Assembly: GCA_902799875.1 (NCBI GenBank) | Contig: CADCCH010000015.1 | Coordinates: 1 to 41,654, forward strand | DNA from: an uncultured Bacteroidales bacterium | GTDB lineage: Bacteria; Bacteroidota; Bacteroidia; Bacteroidales; Paludibacteraceae | Reading direction: 5' to 3' | DNA length: 41,654 nucleotides | Part shown: piece by piece, positions 6,658 through 15,944 of the stretch | Layout of the letters: each line of letters opens with the position of its first letter | Position numbering within the stretch: position 1 is the stretch's first letter | Translations under genes and position numbers: made by a program | Notes under the pieces: generated by a model | Told to the model about the DNA's origin: nothing | Database searches by the model: none | What the model saw: the letters and a program-made list of their open reading frames with translations, nothing else

Positions 6658-8460
6658 ATGAAAACATTCTGGAAGATATGTGGATGGGGAGCGCTAGCAA
6701 TAGTGCTCCTCTTCACTTTGATACTGGCCGTTGCTTCGCCCGTAGCCAAATACGTGGTCAATAATCGCGGTGAGGATATCGTCGGTCGTCAACTGCATGC
6801 GGACCAAGTGATCATCAATCCCTTCTGGGGTGGAGTGAGCATCGAAGGTTTCCAATGCAAGGAGCAGAACGGCGAGACGGACTTCATCTCCTTTGAACGG
6901 CTGTACGTGCAAATTGCTTATCCGCAGTTAATTGCCAAACGTGTGAAGATCCGTGCCATCCATTTGGACGGCTTCAACGGGCAGGTGCTCAAGAGTAACG
7001 ACCAACTGAATTTCTCCGATATCATTGCTCGTTATGCACGTCCTGATTCGGTTCCTGCTGATACGACTCCGAGCACTTGGAAGGTGGCATTGGACGATAT
7101 CCGAATCAACAACAGTGCAATCCGTTACCGCGATGTAGTGAGCGGCAAGCAGTGGAAAGTGGAGGATATATCGCTTAACATTCCGGGTCTGTTCTTCGAT
7201 AACACCCAGACCAATGCCGGTCTCGAGTTTGGTTTGCCGACCGGAGGACGCGTGGGTATCGTTGCCGGTTACCGCATGCAGTCCAACCGCTATGCGGTAC
7301 GGTTGAACCTGCAAGACGTGCATACAGACGTGGTGCTGCCGTTGGTTCAGGACTACCTGAATATAAGCGGTTTAGGTGCCGTGCTGAACGGATCGGTATT
7401 GGTGGAAGGCAGTTTGGAAAATCTCACGAACCTACAAATGAAGGGTAACCTGTCGTTGGCCGGAATGAGTATTCAAGATACGCACCGTAACCAAGTAGCC
7501 GCGATGGACGAGTTGCGGGTAGTGGTAAACAAAGGCGACCTGAGTACAAACACCTTCATTTTGGATAGCCTGATTATTACCGGAATAACCGGCGATTATG
7601 AGGTGCACGAAGGATGGAATACGGTGAGTCGTCTTCTTAAGACGAGTGATGAAATGAGCGCGAAAGATTCGCTCAATGATACGACTACGTCGCCTAATGA
7701 TGCTAAGCCGCTCATCTGGATGGCCAAGAAAGTGCAAGTGACCGGACATGATCTGAATTACCACGACTACTCCATGAAGCATAAATGGGAGTACGCGGTG
7801 AAGGACATGAAGGTAGAAGGCACGAATATCGCCACGAACGGCCGTAACAGTGTGACCATCGAGGCGACCTTGACGAGTGATGCGAAGCTGAAAGCCGATT
7901 TCACCGGTGGTTTGGACCTGGCTACCCAGGACACGAAAGCCAATGTGACCCTAACCGGTGTACAATTGAGCGATTTTGATGCCCTCTGCCGCAACTATAC
8001 CGGTTATCGTCTGGAAGGAGGAGACCTGAAACTCGACAGCCATATGGACGTAGTGAGCGGTAAGATGAAAGGCACGAACAAGATCGTGATCGATCACCCG
8101 CGGGTAGGGAAGAAAGAAGCGTTCAGTAAGGCGCCGTACAAGAACATTCCTGTGCGTACCGGCTTTAAAATGCTCACTTCAGCGCAGGATATGATTATCC
8201 TCGACGTGCCGGTGACGGGAGATGCCAAGAATCCGAAGTTCAAACTGAACAAAGTGATCGGACGTGCGTTACTGAAGGTGTTCTTTGGTCCGCTGATGGG
8301 CGTGAACGACCGTAAAACCGTCAGTGAAGAGGAGTTGCGCGAGATGCGTGAACTATTAGGCGAAGAAGCCTTAGTGGACAGCGTCAGCAGCCAAAGCACG
8401 ACAGACGTCGCAGTGTCCGCAAGCGACAGCGTCGGTCTCACCGAAATAAGCGAGGAGTAA
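6658..8460 (+). CDS. AsmA-like (DUF748-type) envelope protein
   Basis: 600 residues. A single N-terminal transmembrane helix (about residues 10-31) is followed by a long beta-rich periplasmic part and a C-terminal AsmA-like segment (KMLTSAQDMIILDVPVTGDAKNPKFKLNKVIGRALLKVFFGPL). This is the layout of AsmA/YhdP/TamB relatives, which are thought to bridge the periplasm and move phospholipids to the outer membrane; that role is from the family, not from this sequence. It lies 17 bp after tsf with no promoter visible between, so it may be read from the ribosomal operon. Its last 90 bp overlap the 3' end of recQ on the other strand. The C-terminal Ser/Glu-rich tail (residues about 570-600) is encoded in this overlap and departs from the family-like sequence before it. 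Confidence 0.8.
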   Translation: MKTFWKICGWGALAIVLLFTLILAVASPVAKYVVNNRGEDIVGRQLHADQVIINPFWGGVSIEGFQCKEQNGETDFISFERLYVQIAYPQLIAKRVKIRAIHLDGFNGQVLKSNDQLNFSDIIARYARPDSVPADTTPSTWKVALDDIRINNSAIRYRDVVSGKQWKVEDISLNIPGLFFDNTQTNAGLEFGLPTGGRVGIVAGYRMQSNRYAVRLNLQDVHTDVVLPLVQDYLNISGLGAVLNGSVLVEGSLENLTNLQMKGNLSLAGMSIQDTHRNQVAAMDELRVVVNKGDLSTNTFILDSLIITGITGDYEVHEGWNTVSRLLKTSDEMSAKDSLNDTTTSPNDAKPLIWMAKKVQVTGHDLNYHDYSMKHKWEYAVKDMKVEGTNIATNGRNSVTIEATLTSDAKLKADFTGGLDLATQDTKANVTLTGVQLSDFDALCRNYTGYRLEGGDLKLDSHMDVVSGKMKGTNKIVIDHPRVGKKEAFSKAPYKNIPVRTGFKMLTSAQDMIILDVPVTGDAKNPKFKLNKVIGRALLKVFFGPLMGVNDRKTVSEEELREMRELLGEEALVDSVSSQSTTDVAVSASDSVGLTEISEE

Positions 8461-10062
8461 CTGCTCGCGGCAGAACTGCGTCTGCTCGGCGTATTCGAGC
8501 ATGGCGTTGATCTTGGAAATAAAACGTTCCTGACGCTGCTCAAAGATAGCGGGCGATAGATAGATCTCTGTCTGTCGCTCGTTTGTCATAGTAAGCGAAC
8601 AACCAATTGAACGAGGGATATACGTTATTATACCTCTCTGAGCGAGGGAGACCAATAATTGATGCATCTCCTCTTTATCCGCTTCACGGACATACTGCAG
8701 ATCCGTGTAGATGCCGGTGTAGGAACGCATGAGCACATCCAGCAATTCCGCTTGTTCGTGAGAGAGGTTATAGTCACCTAACTGGTGACGCGGCACAAGA
8801 ATCTGCACCCGCGGTTGCGTCTCATGCTCCTCTTCAAAATCGAAATAACCGGCTTGGGTGAGGATATGCAGGGCCGAGTAGGTTTGCAGCACCGGCAATT
8901 TCATGACATGGCAGAGCTGGTCAATATGCAGGGCAAAACGATGACCTAACCCACTGCCGGCACCTATCTGCAGAAAGTCCATGGTCTTGTGATAGACGGA
9001 CTCGACAAACGCTTTGGGCGGATAGGTGTCCACTATACGCTTGCGGATCTTAGCCGGATCTTGTTGGGGATTGAAGAGCAGCACAGCGTAAGCTGTTTGT
9101 CCGTCACGCCCGGCACGACCGGCTTCCTGGTAATACGACTCCAGATGCGACGGCAGATCATAGTGGATCACCAGCCGCACGTCGGGTTTGTCGATACCCA
9201 TACCGAAGGCATTGGTGGCCACAATCACCCGTGTATCCCCTCGCGTCCATGCTTCCTGACGCTCATTACGCTCTTTGGTAGTCAATCCGGCATGGTAATA
9301 ATCCGTGTGCAGAAAATCCGCCAGTTCTTGCGCACGCTTACGATTGCGGACATAGACGATAGCGCTACCCGGTACACGCGAGAGGATATGTGCGAGTTGT
9401 GCGGGTTTATTATCCGTGTACCGCACGATATAATTGAGGTTCTCCCGATGGAAAGACTTGCGAAGCACGTTGCGTTCGCGGAAACCCAACTTATCCTGTA
9501 TATCGTCAATCGTCTCCGGAGTAGCGGTGGCTGTCAGAGCCAAAACCGGTACATCGGGGAGTAGGTCACGAATCGCTGCAATGTTCAGGTATGAAGGCCG
9601 AAAATCGTATCCCCACTGCGAGATACAATGTGCCTCATCGACGGCAATCAGACCTATCGGTAAATCTGCCAAACGTTTACGAAACTCCTCCGATTCGAGT
9701 CGTTCGGGCGAACAATAGAGAAAATGATACGGTCCGTACAGACAGTTATCCAACGCTACGCGTTGTTTGTCCCAACTCATACCTGTATAAACGGCCGCGG
9801 AATGGATGTTGCGTGTTTCGAGGTTAGTTACCTGATCCCGCATGAGTGCAATAAGAGGCGTGATGACGAGACAGAGACGTTTGTCGGGATTCTCCTCCGC
9901 CATGACGAGGGTAGGCACCTGAAAACAGATACTCTTGCCTCCACCGGTTGGCATCAACGCCAGCGTATCCTTACCGCTCAAAACGGAATCGATGATCTCC
10001 GACTGTAACGGCCGGAAATCATCGTATCCAAAATAGGTATGTAGTGCCTCACGAGGGGTCAT
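8371..10062 (-). CDS. recQ: ATP-dependent DNA helicase RecQ, Bacteroidetes-type layout
   Basis: 563 residues, a 3'-5' superfamily 2 helicase for recombination and fork repair. Motif I is PTGGGKS (residues 38-44), motif II is VDEAH followed by CISQWGYDFRP, motif III is ALTATAT, and motif VI is QEAGRAGRDG. In E. coli RecQ the zinc domain directly follows the helicase core. Here about 190 residues, winged-helix-like, come first, and the zinc motif C-x16-C-x2-C-x2-C is at the extreme C-terminus (about residues 531-555). There is no HRDC domain. I believe this order is normal for a Bacteroidetes RecQ branch. The gene follows gltX by 24 bp and may be the last gene of the long minus-strand transcript. 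Its 3' end overlaps the AsmA-like gene by 90 bp tail to tail. Confidence 0.92.
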   Translation of the reverse strand: MTPREALHTYFGYDDFRPLQSEIIDSVLSGKDTLALMPTGGGKSICFQVPTLVMAEENPDKRLCLVITPLIALMRDQVTNLETRNIHSAAVYTGMSWDKQRVALDNCLYGPYHFLYCSPERLESEEFRKRLADLPIGLIAVDEAHCISQWGYDFRPSYLNIAAIRDLLPDVPVLALTATATPETIDDIQDKLGFRERNVLRKSFHRENLNYIVRYTDNKPAQLAHILSRVPGSAIVYVRNRKRAQELADFLHTDYYHAGLTTKERNERQEAWTRGDTRVIVATNAFGMGIDKPDVRLVIHYDLPSHLESYYQEAGRAGRDGQTAYAVLLFNPQQDPAKIRKRIVDTYPPKAFVESVYHKTMDFLQIGAGSGLGHRFALHIDQLCHVMKLPVLQTYSALHILTQAGYFDFEEEHETQPRVQILVPRHQLGDYNLSHEQAELLDVLMRSYTGIYTDLQYVREADKEEMHQLLVSLAQRGIITYIPRSIGCSLTMTNERQTEIYLSPAIFEQRQERFISKINAMLEYAEQTQFCREQLLLAYFGETDAVACGHCDVCRALAADAVH

Positions 10063-10064
10063 GA

Positions 10065-10106
10065 CTAGGTTGCCTAGGAAGCCTAGTTATCCTAGGATTT
10101 CTAGGG
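10065..10106. repeat. Five CTAG-centred units at exact 9-bp spacing
   Basis: CTAG occurs at 10065, 10074, 10083, 10092 and 10101, always 9 bp apart, mostly as CTAGG followed by four other bases. The tract covers the gltX stop, its last codons, and the whole 24-bp gap to the recQ start. Confidence 0.85.
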
Positions 10107-11625
10107 CTTTTCTAACACGTTTCAGCGTTTCTTCTTTTCCGAGCACATCGGTGATCGCCCAGATATGCGGACCACGTGCCGCACCGACCAGACAAATACG
10201 GAAGGCGTTCATCACGATACCCACACCGTACTCCATCTTCTCGATCCACGGCATAACGAGTGCGTCGAGTGCTTCGGCACTCCAGTCCTCTTGCGCCTCT
10301 AACAACGCCAGCAACTCCTTCATATGACGCGGCGAATCTTCTTTCCAACGCTTCTTGAGCGATTTCTCATCGTACTCGGTGGGTGCGACAAAGAAGAAAT
10401 TGGTTTGTTCCCAGAGTTCCGGAACAAAGTTGACACGATCCTTGGTAAGACCGATGACGGTAGCTACCATCGGCATATCCGGATGCTCGATTCCGTTAGC
10501 CTTAAGCGTCGGCAAGAACATCTGAGCGAGTTCCTCGTTGGAACGCAGTTGCAGGTATTGATGGTTAAACCATTTGCCTTTTTCGTAGTCGAACTTAGCA
10601 CCTGATTTGGAAACACGATCCAGACTGAACTCTTTGATGAGCTCGTCCATCGTGTATAATTCCTGATCACCTGTTCCGTGCCAACCGAGGAGCGCCAGGA
10701 AGTTGATCACAGCCTCCGGCAGGTAACCGCTCTCACGGTAACCGGACGAAACGGTACCATCTTTCTGATTAAGGAACTCGAGCGGGAAGACAGGGAATCC
10801 AAGACGATCTCCGTCACGTTTGGAGAGTTTACCATTTCCATCGGGTTTGAGCAGTAACGGAAGGTGCGCAAACTGCGGCATCGTGTCCTGCCAACCGAAC
10901 GCACGGTAAAGCAGTACGTGGAGTGGGGCAGAAGGCAACCATTCCTCACCACGAATCACATGGCTGATCTCCATCAGATGGTCATCGACAATATTAGCGA
11001 GGTGGTAGGTAGGCAGATCATCTGCGGATTTGTAGAGCACCTTATCATCGAGAATGTTGGAGTTGATCACCACTTCCCCACGGATGAGATCGTGTACATG
11101 GACATCCTCATTGGGTTCTACTTTGAAGCGTACCACGTATTTCTCACCGCCATCTACCAAACGTTTTACCTCCTCTGCCGGCATAGTGAGCGAGTTACGC
11201 ATCTGCATGCGCGTACGGGCGTCGTATTGGAAATTAGGTATCTCAGCACGCTTAGCCTCTAGCTCTTCCGGTGTATCAAACGCAATGTAGGCATGACCTG
11301 AATCGAGCAGTTGCTTCACATACTGATGATAGATCTCCCGACGTTCTGACTGACGATACGGACCATGCTCGCCGACTGCCTCAATTTGACCGTTACGCGT
11401 GCGAAGACCCTCATCAATGCCGATACCTAACCATTCTAAGGCTTCAAGGATATATTCTTCTGCGCCGGGCACGAAACGGGTGGAGTCTGTATCTTCGATA
11501 CGCAACAGCATGTCACCGCCGTGCTGACGGGCAAAAAGATAGTTGTACAAAGCGGTACGAACGCCGCCGATGTGGAGTGCACCTGTAGGAGATGGTGCAA
11601 AACGAACTCTAACTCTTCTTTCCAT
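10087..11625 (-). CDS. gltX: Glutamate--tRNA ligase
   Basis: 512 residues, a class I synthetase that charges tRNA-Glu. The HIGH-box variant HIGG is at residues 18-21 within [22 protein letters not shown] follows, and the KMSKS-like KLSKRDGD is near residue 265. The start [15 protein letters not shown] is the family's usual N-terminus. It sits 3 bp after the sugar-phosphate transferase gene in the same direction, so a housekeeping gene forms the tail of a polysaccharide operon. A possible own -7 box, TACTTTTG on the minus strand at 11646-11653, lacks a matching -33 box at 20 nt. The last codons lie in a period-9 CTAG repeat. Confidence 0.96.
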   Translation of the reverse strand: MERRVRVRFAPSPTGALHIGGVRTALYNYLFARQHGGDMLLRIEDTDSTRFVPGAEEYILEALEWLGIGIDEGLRTRNGQIEAVGEHGPYRQSERREIYHQYVKQLLDSGHAYIAFDTPEELEAKRAEIPNFQYDARTRMQMRNSLTMPAEEVKRLVDGGEKYVVRFKVEPNEDVHVHDLIRGEVVINSNILDDKVLYKSADDLPTYHLANIVDDHLMEISHVIRGEEWLPSAPLHVLLYRAFGWQDTMPQFAHLPLLLKPDGNGKLSKRDGDRLGFPVFPLEFLNQKDGTVSSGYRESGYLPEAVINFLALLGWHGTGDQELYTMDELIKEFSLDRVSKSGAKFDYEKGKWFNHQYLQLRSNEELAQMFLPTLKANGIEHPDMPMVATVIGLTKDRVNFVPELWEQTNFFFVAPTEYDEKSLKKRWKEDSPRHMKELLALLEAQEDWSAEALDALVMPWIEKMEYGVGIVMNAFRICLVGAARGPHIWAITDVLGKEETLKRVRKALEILG

Positions 11626-11628
11626 ATA

Positions 11629-12216
11629 TTATCGTATAATTTTTACAAAAGTAAGGAATATAATTTTAAAATACTCACCAATCGTCTGATGATTGATATA
11701 GCGCATGTTCAGGGCAATCTTGGCCGGTATGACTTCTTCGATATAGGTCTTGTCCGGATCGGCAGACTGCGCCAGCAATCGGTTCTCATCGATATACTCG
11801 ATGGACGCATAATCGGTGATACCCGGTCTGACGGACAGCACTTTTTGTTGTTCCGGCGTATAGATATCGACATATCGGCGTACTTCCGGTCGAGGGCCTA
11901 CCAACGACATATCGCCCACCAGCACGTTCCATAACTGCGGCAGTTCATCGAGTTTGTATTTCCTTATGTAATACCCTGCGCGCGTGACACGCGGGTCACG
12001 ATCCCCGATGGTGATCAGACTCATCTTATCGGCTCCGACGCGCATGGAGCGGAACTTAAGCAAACCGAAGTCTTTGTTATCCTTGCCTACGCGCTGCTGG
12101 CGATAGAAAACCGGTCCCGGGTTGTCAATCACGATCCATAAGGCCACAATAAGGAACAGCGGACTAAGGAACAACAGGCCAAAGAAGCTGATCAGAATGT
12201 CACAAACACGTATCAT
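11629..12216 (-). CDS. Initiating sugar-phosphate transferase (PglC/WcaJ-type)
   Basis: 195 residues, the short bacterial polyprenyl-phosphate phosphoglycosyl transferase. An N-terminal membrane segment is at about residues 5-30. The family signatures follow: GPVFYRQQRVGKDNKDFGLLKFRSM, RKYKLDELPQLWNVL and GDMSLVGPRPE. It moves a sugar-1-phosphate from a UDP-sugar to undecaprenyl phosphate at the inner membrane, the first committed step of repeat-unit synthesis. It overlaps the aminotransferase gene upstream by 4 bp. The pairing with a DegT aminotransferase suggests the first sugar could be a 4-amino-4,6-dideoxy sugar, as in Pgl systems, but this is inference. Confidence 0.9.
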   Translation of the reverse strand: MIRVCDILISFFGLLFLSPLFLIVALWIVIDNPGPVFYRQQRVGKDNKDFGLLKFRSMRVGADKMSLITIGDRDPRVTRAGYYIRKYKLDELPQLWNVLVGDMSLVGPRPEVRRYVDIYTPEQQKVLSVRPGITDYASIEYIDENRLLAQSADPDKTYIEEVIPAKIALNMRYINHQTIGEYFKIIFLTFVKIIR

Positions 12217-13421
12217 AAATGGCGTACGATATCGGTGAATTGTTCGATGATATAGTCTACCTCCTCATCGGTCAGACGCGTATGCAGCGGGAGGGTGATC
12301 TCGTTAGCGAAATGCGTGTACGCATTCGGGAAGTCCTTGATGTCAAAGCCCAAAGCCTTGTATGCAGTCATCATCGGCAGCGGTTTATAATGCACGTTAG
12401 TAGCAATACCGCGTTCTGCCATCTTGACGATAATTTCCTGACGTTGCTCGGCGGTGATACCCGGAACACGCGTGATATACAAGTGGCCGGATGAGATATG
12501 ATCCGCTGTATAGTGGTGGAGCACTTCCACACCAAGCGGTTGGAAAGCTGCATCCAAACGCTCGATGATCTCGCGGCGACGAGCCAGCAGAGCAGGGTAG
12601 CGCTTCATCTGTACCAATCCTAAAGCAGCCATGATGTCCGTCATGTTGCATTTGTACCACGGTCCCACGATATCGTATTCCCATGCGCCCAGTTGGGTCT
12701 TGGCCAGTGCATCTTTGGACTGTCCGTGCAGCGAGAAGAGTTGCACTTGATGATAGATTGCTTCGTTATCAATACCGGGGATGCTACGCCACGTCAGCGC
12801 ACCGCCTTCGGCAGTCGTGAAGTTCTTTACCGCATGGAAACTAAAGGACGTGAAGTCTGCTATCGATCCCACCATCTTGCCGTGCCACGAAGCGCCGAAA
12901 GCATGCGCGGCGTCTGCACAAATAGCGATACGACCGATCGCACGCTGAAGATCCGTTGCGGGACGGAAGAGCTCCTTCTTGCGCTCCACGATTGCAAACA
13001 GCCGATCGTAGTCACAAGGGATACCGGCTAAATCAACCGGAATAATGGCCTTTGTGCGCTCATTGATAGCCGCCTCTACTGCCTCATAATCCATCTCCAG
13101 ACTGTCTTTCTGACAATCGATAAAGACAATCTTTGCACCAACATGATCGATGATGGAAGCCGATGCGGTATATGTGTACGCAGGCACAATCACCTCGTCA
13201 CCGGCACCAATACCTAACAGACGTAGTGCCATCTCGGCACAAGCCGTTTGGGAATTCAGGCACACGGCACGTTCACTACCCACATAGGCAGCAATTTGTC
13301 GTTCGAGTTCTTTGGTTCGGGGACCGGTAGTGATCCACCCGGACAGGATCGCTTCGCGAACTTCGTTAACTTCTGCCTCTGTCATGTCGGGAGGCGAGAA
13401 AGGAATGTTAAAACGTTTCAT
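12213..13421 (-). CDS. DegT/DnrJ/EryC1/StrS-family sugar aminotransferase
   Basis: 402 residues, PLP-dependent. GSERAVCLNSQTACAEMAL, GDEVIVPAYTYTASASII, ADAAHAFGASWHGK and the PLP-lysine segment SFHAVKNFTTAEGGAL are all present, as is the C-terminal HVHYKPLP-like stretch NVHYKPLPMMTAY. It would transfer an amino group, usually from glutamate, to a 4-keto or 3-keto nucleotide sugar. It lies directly upstream of the initiating transferase with a 4-bp overlap, consistent with it making the sugar that starts the repeat unit. The exact sugar cannot be decided from the sequence. Confidence 0.9.
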   Translation of the reverse strand: MKRFNIPFSPPDMTEAEVNEVREAILSGWITTGPRTKELERQIAAYVGSERAVCLNSQTACAEMALRLLGIGAGDEVIVPAYTYTASASIIDHVGAKIVFIDCQKDSLEMDYEAVEAAINERTKAIIPVDLAGIPCDYDRLFAIVERKKELFRPATDLQRAIGRIAICADAAHAFGASWHGKMVGSIADFTSFSFHAVKNFTTAEGGALTWRSIPGIDNEAIYHQVQLFSLHGQSKDALAKTQLGAWEYDIVGPWYKCNMTDIMAALGLVQMKRYPALLARRREIIERLDAAFQPLGVEVLHHYTADHISSGHLYITRVPGITAEQRQEIIVKMAERGIATNVHYKPLPMMTAYKALGFDIKDFPNAYTHFANEITLPLHTRLTDEEVDYIIEQFTDIVRHL

Positions 13422-13433
13422 ATGGTATGTATT

Positions 13434-14252
13434 TTATCTAGCGGTTTTGTAAATAACATTCAATAATTTTTCCGGCATTAGTTTTGCAAAAGCGTAAGCG
13501 GCAGCAAAGCAATATGCCTTTGGACCATAATGCAGCAATTTGTTTACTCTGCAACGTAAATTCCAGATAGATTGTGCATGTTTAATTCCCCTTCTCCTTT
13601 CGAAGAATTGTCGGTTGAGCCGGAAGAAATATAAATACTCAGGGATATTTGCAAAAATACATCCGGCAGCAAAACCCTGTGCCCACATCATAGTATCTTC
13701 GCCAAAATAGGTATCTTCGGGGTAGAGTCCGGCTTTCTCAAAGTAGGAACGCCTGAAAAGGACTGTCGGATGAATCATGCAGTCACGTTTGCTGAAGAAA
13801 TCAAAACATTCCTGATGAGAAACCGGCATTTGTTTGCGATAATACTCATTGCTTTCTTCGTCAATTTCAATAGCCCATGTTCCTACGCAATCAACCTCTT
13901 GATGTGAGGATAAATAATCTATCTGTTTTTCAAAACGTTCTTTACCTGCTATATCGTCTGCGTCCATGCGTGCGATAAACTGGTATTGTTTCTGCGGCAG
14001 AATGGTATTTAATAGCTGGTTCATGGACTTAGCCAAGCCTTGATTCTCTTTGTTTTTTATTACGATGAACCGTTCATCTTTAAGGGAAGACAAGTATTCG
14101 TCCAGATCTTGAGCTACAACTCCGTCGAAGAGAAGATAACACGTAAAATTCCTATATGTTTGTTGCTGTAAACTCTCAATCGCAAGTTGTGTGAATTTCA
14201 GTGAATCCCCTTTATACACAGACATTATAACTGCCAGTTTTGTATCTTCCAT
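13434..14252 (-). CDS. Glycosyltransferase family 2
   Basis: 272 residues counted from MEDTKLAVIMSVYKGD. A longer frame starts at 14285, but it would overlap the upstream gene and precede the usual GT2 N-terminus. The GT-A features are VIMSVYKGDS (nucleotide-binding strand), RMDADDIA (DxD metal site, about residue 94) and a later EDTMMWAQG (acceptor-side acidic motif). It adds one sugar to the lipid-linked repeat on the cytoplasmic face. Codon use is more A/T-rich than in gltX or recQ, as in most genes of this cluster. Donor and linkage are unknown. Confidence 0.88.
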   Translation of the reverse strand: MEDTKLAVIMSVYKGDSLKFTQLAIESLQQQTYRNFTCYLLFDGVVAQDLDEYLSSLKDERFIVIKNKENQGLAKSMNQLLNTILPQKQYQFIARMDADDIAGKERFEKQIDYLSSHQEVDCVGTWAIEIDEESNEYYRKQMPVSHQECFDFFSKRDCMIHPTVLFRRSYFEKAGLYPEDTYFGEDTMMWAQGFAAGCIFANIPEYLYFFRLNRQFFERRRGIKHAQSIWNLRCRVNKLLHYGPKAYCFAAAYAFAKLMPEKLLNVIYKTAR

Positions 14253-14265
14253 ATATATTTGAAAT

Positions 14266-15039
14266 TTAAGGTATAACAATATCAACTACACAGGCGCAAT
14301 GGTCTGTAATACCGTAGTCACAGAGAAAGAAAGAATGGATTACTTCTACATCGGCATTCTTTTTTGTTAATATATAATCAAGTTTAAGTGCATTGTTGTT
14401 GGAGGGGAATGTGTTATCTTCCGGCAACAGATCTCTCCAATTCTTCATGGTTGTGCTCATAAGTTCCTCGGAAGGATCGGAATTCAAGTCGCCGCAAACG
14501 ATTTTAAGCTTTTCTTTCTGTTTCTGCATAATGCGACGAATTTCTTTCATCTGTGCTTTGCGATTCTCTTTACTCATGTGGCAAAGATGAGTAGAAGCGA
14601 AACAAATACGATGACCAGCGATCGAGACATGGGCCAGCGTTATCTGGCGAGGTTCGGAACCGCGTAATGATGTGTCGTAAGGCAATAAAAATGTCTCAAC
14701 GGATTGAACCGGATATTTAGACAAAATGCCGTCACCGTACAACCATCCACCTGGGTGATCCCAAGCTTTTCCGAAATATCCCATCATGTCTGCGTAGAGA
14801 CTGAGTTCGGCAATGAAATTCTTTCCTGTTTGCCGGGGCGCTTCCGGACGTTTGGGCCACATATCTATCTCCTGTACTGCCACTAAGTCCGGTTGGGATT
14901 GTTTGATAAATTCCCCCAACGCCTGAAGCGTAGTGTCAGAACCCTGATGAATATTTATGGTCATGATACGTAATGTATCCTGCGCATAAGTAAAGGCAGT
15001 CCATATTCCTATCAAACAAATGACAATAATTCTTTTCAT
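14266..15039 (-). CDS. Secreted endonuclease/exonuclease/phosphatase (EEP)-family hydrolase
   Basis: 257 residues with an N-terminal signal peptide (residues 1-19, cleavage likely after FTYA). The EEP fold motifs follow in order: MTINIHQGSD, VAVQEID (catalytic Glu), FASTHL, CGDLNSDPSEE (catalytic Asp/Asn), KLDYILT and the terminal ITDHCA (catalytic Asp-His). All catalytic residues are present. The family cleaves phosphodiesters in nucleic acids, phospholipids or inositol phosphates. The signal peptide places this one outside the cytoplasm. It overlaps licD by 4 bp, which is odd for a nuclease, and suggests action on a phosphodiester of the glycan or on a lipid carrier. That is inference. Confidence 0.85.
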   Translation of the reverse strand: MKRIIVICLIGIWTAFTYAQDTLRIMTINIHQGSDTTLQALGEFIKQSQPDLVAVQEIDMWPKRPEAPRQTGKNFIAELSLYADMMGYFGKAWDHPGGWLYGDGILSKYPVQSVETFLLPYDTSLRGSEPRQITLAHVSIAGHRICFASTHLCHMSKENRKAQMKEIRRIMQKQKEKLKIVCGDLNSDPSEELMSTTMKNWRDLLPEDNTFPSNNNALKLDYILTKKNADVEVIHSFFLCDYGITDHCACVVDIVIP

Positions 15040-15944
15040 TGATTTGGTAATTGAAGTTTTACAATAAAATGCCGTTCCCGTTTCTCTACCGGTGGTAACT
15101 TCATATAATCGCCATATAAATTTTTGAGGTATGCATCATAATCAGCAGCCAAATGAATGGTCAGTCCTTCGAATACTCCGTTAACGACAGGAACAAAAGT
15201 CTCTTTCGGCATTATTTCTCCTAAATAATACTTTCTACCGGTGGGTATGGTCCAATAAGTATTTTCTTTGTCTGAACAAGCAAATCTATCAAACCACCAC
15301 AACCACTTCCGGCGAGGAATAAGACCAAAAATCTTTCCTAAAAAGCATTTTATTTTATATCGTTTCCATAGCTTAGGATCTTGAGCCATGTATTCTTTGA
15401 CTTCTTTATTTTGGTATTTTGCATATAATGTTAATATTGTGCAAAATTCCAATCCGTCTGATATAACTCCCTTTAGAATTCGTAGAAAGGCATTGTTCGG
15501 AGTAGCATCTATAGGAAACACATCAATAAATAATCCTTTAGGAAAAGGCGTATTAATATTGAATATATCAACATATTCAGAATCCCTAAGATATATTTTT
15601 AAAAAAGTATTGGCACTTTCTATTTTCGGATCAGGAGTAGAAAATTCATACTTATCACCTAATGCTCCTTGTCTCAGCAATTCAATCAGTACCTCATAAT
15701 CTCTACGAGGAATCATTGCATCCAAATCATCATCCCAAGGAATAAAACCTTTATGCCTTACAGCCCCCAAGCAAGAACCTCCACCTAGCATCAACTGAAG
15801 CCCATGCTCATCGCATAAGTCCTGTAAGTCCTTGTACATAGTACAAAGAGTTGATTTGATAAGTTTAGACTCCTGAGGAGATAGCTCATGTAAGTAATTG
15901 GTTCGATGTGCCAATTCATTCATTAATTCACTATCCGATTTCAT
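15036..15944 (-). CDS. LicD-family phosphotransferase
   Basis: 302 residues. The LicD core is clear: LQDLCDEHGLQLMLGGGSCLGAVRHKGFIPWDDDLDAMIPRRDYEVL, with the GG-S-x-LG and WDDDLD nucleotidyltransferase-fold metal site at about residues 50-80. In known systems LicD-type enzymes move phosphocholine or another phospho-alcohol from a CDP carrier to a glycan. Two cytidylyltransferase genes stand just upstream, which fits. A frame four codons longer begins with TTG at 15956. I prefer the ATG at 15944, which overlaps the epimerase gene by 14 bp. No choline kinase or transporter is visible, so the transferred group is unknown. Confidence 0.88.
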   Translation of the reverse strand: MKSDSELMNELAHRTNYLHELSPQESKLIKSTLCTMYKDLQDLCDEHGLQLMLGGGSCLGAVRHKGFIPWDDDLDAMIPRRDYEVLIELLRQGALGDKYEFSTPDPKIESANTFLKIYLRDSEYVDIFNINTPFPKGLFIDVFPIDATPNNAFLRILKGVISDGLEFCTILTLYAKYQNKEVKEYMAQDPKLWKRYKIKCFLGKIFGLIPRRKWLWWFDRFACSDKENTYWTIPTGRKYYLGEIMPKETFVPVVNGVFEGLTIHLAADYDAYLKNLYGDYMKLPPVEKRERHFIVKLQLPNQ

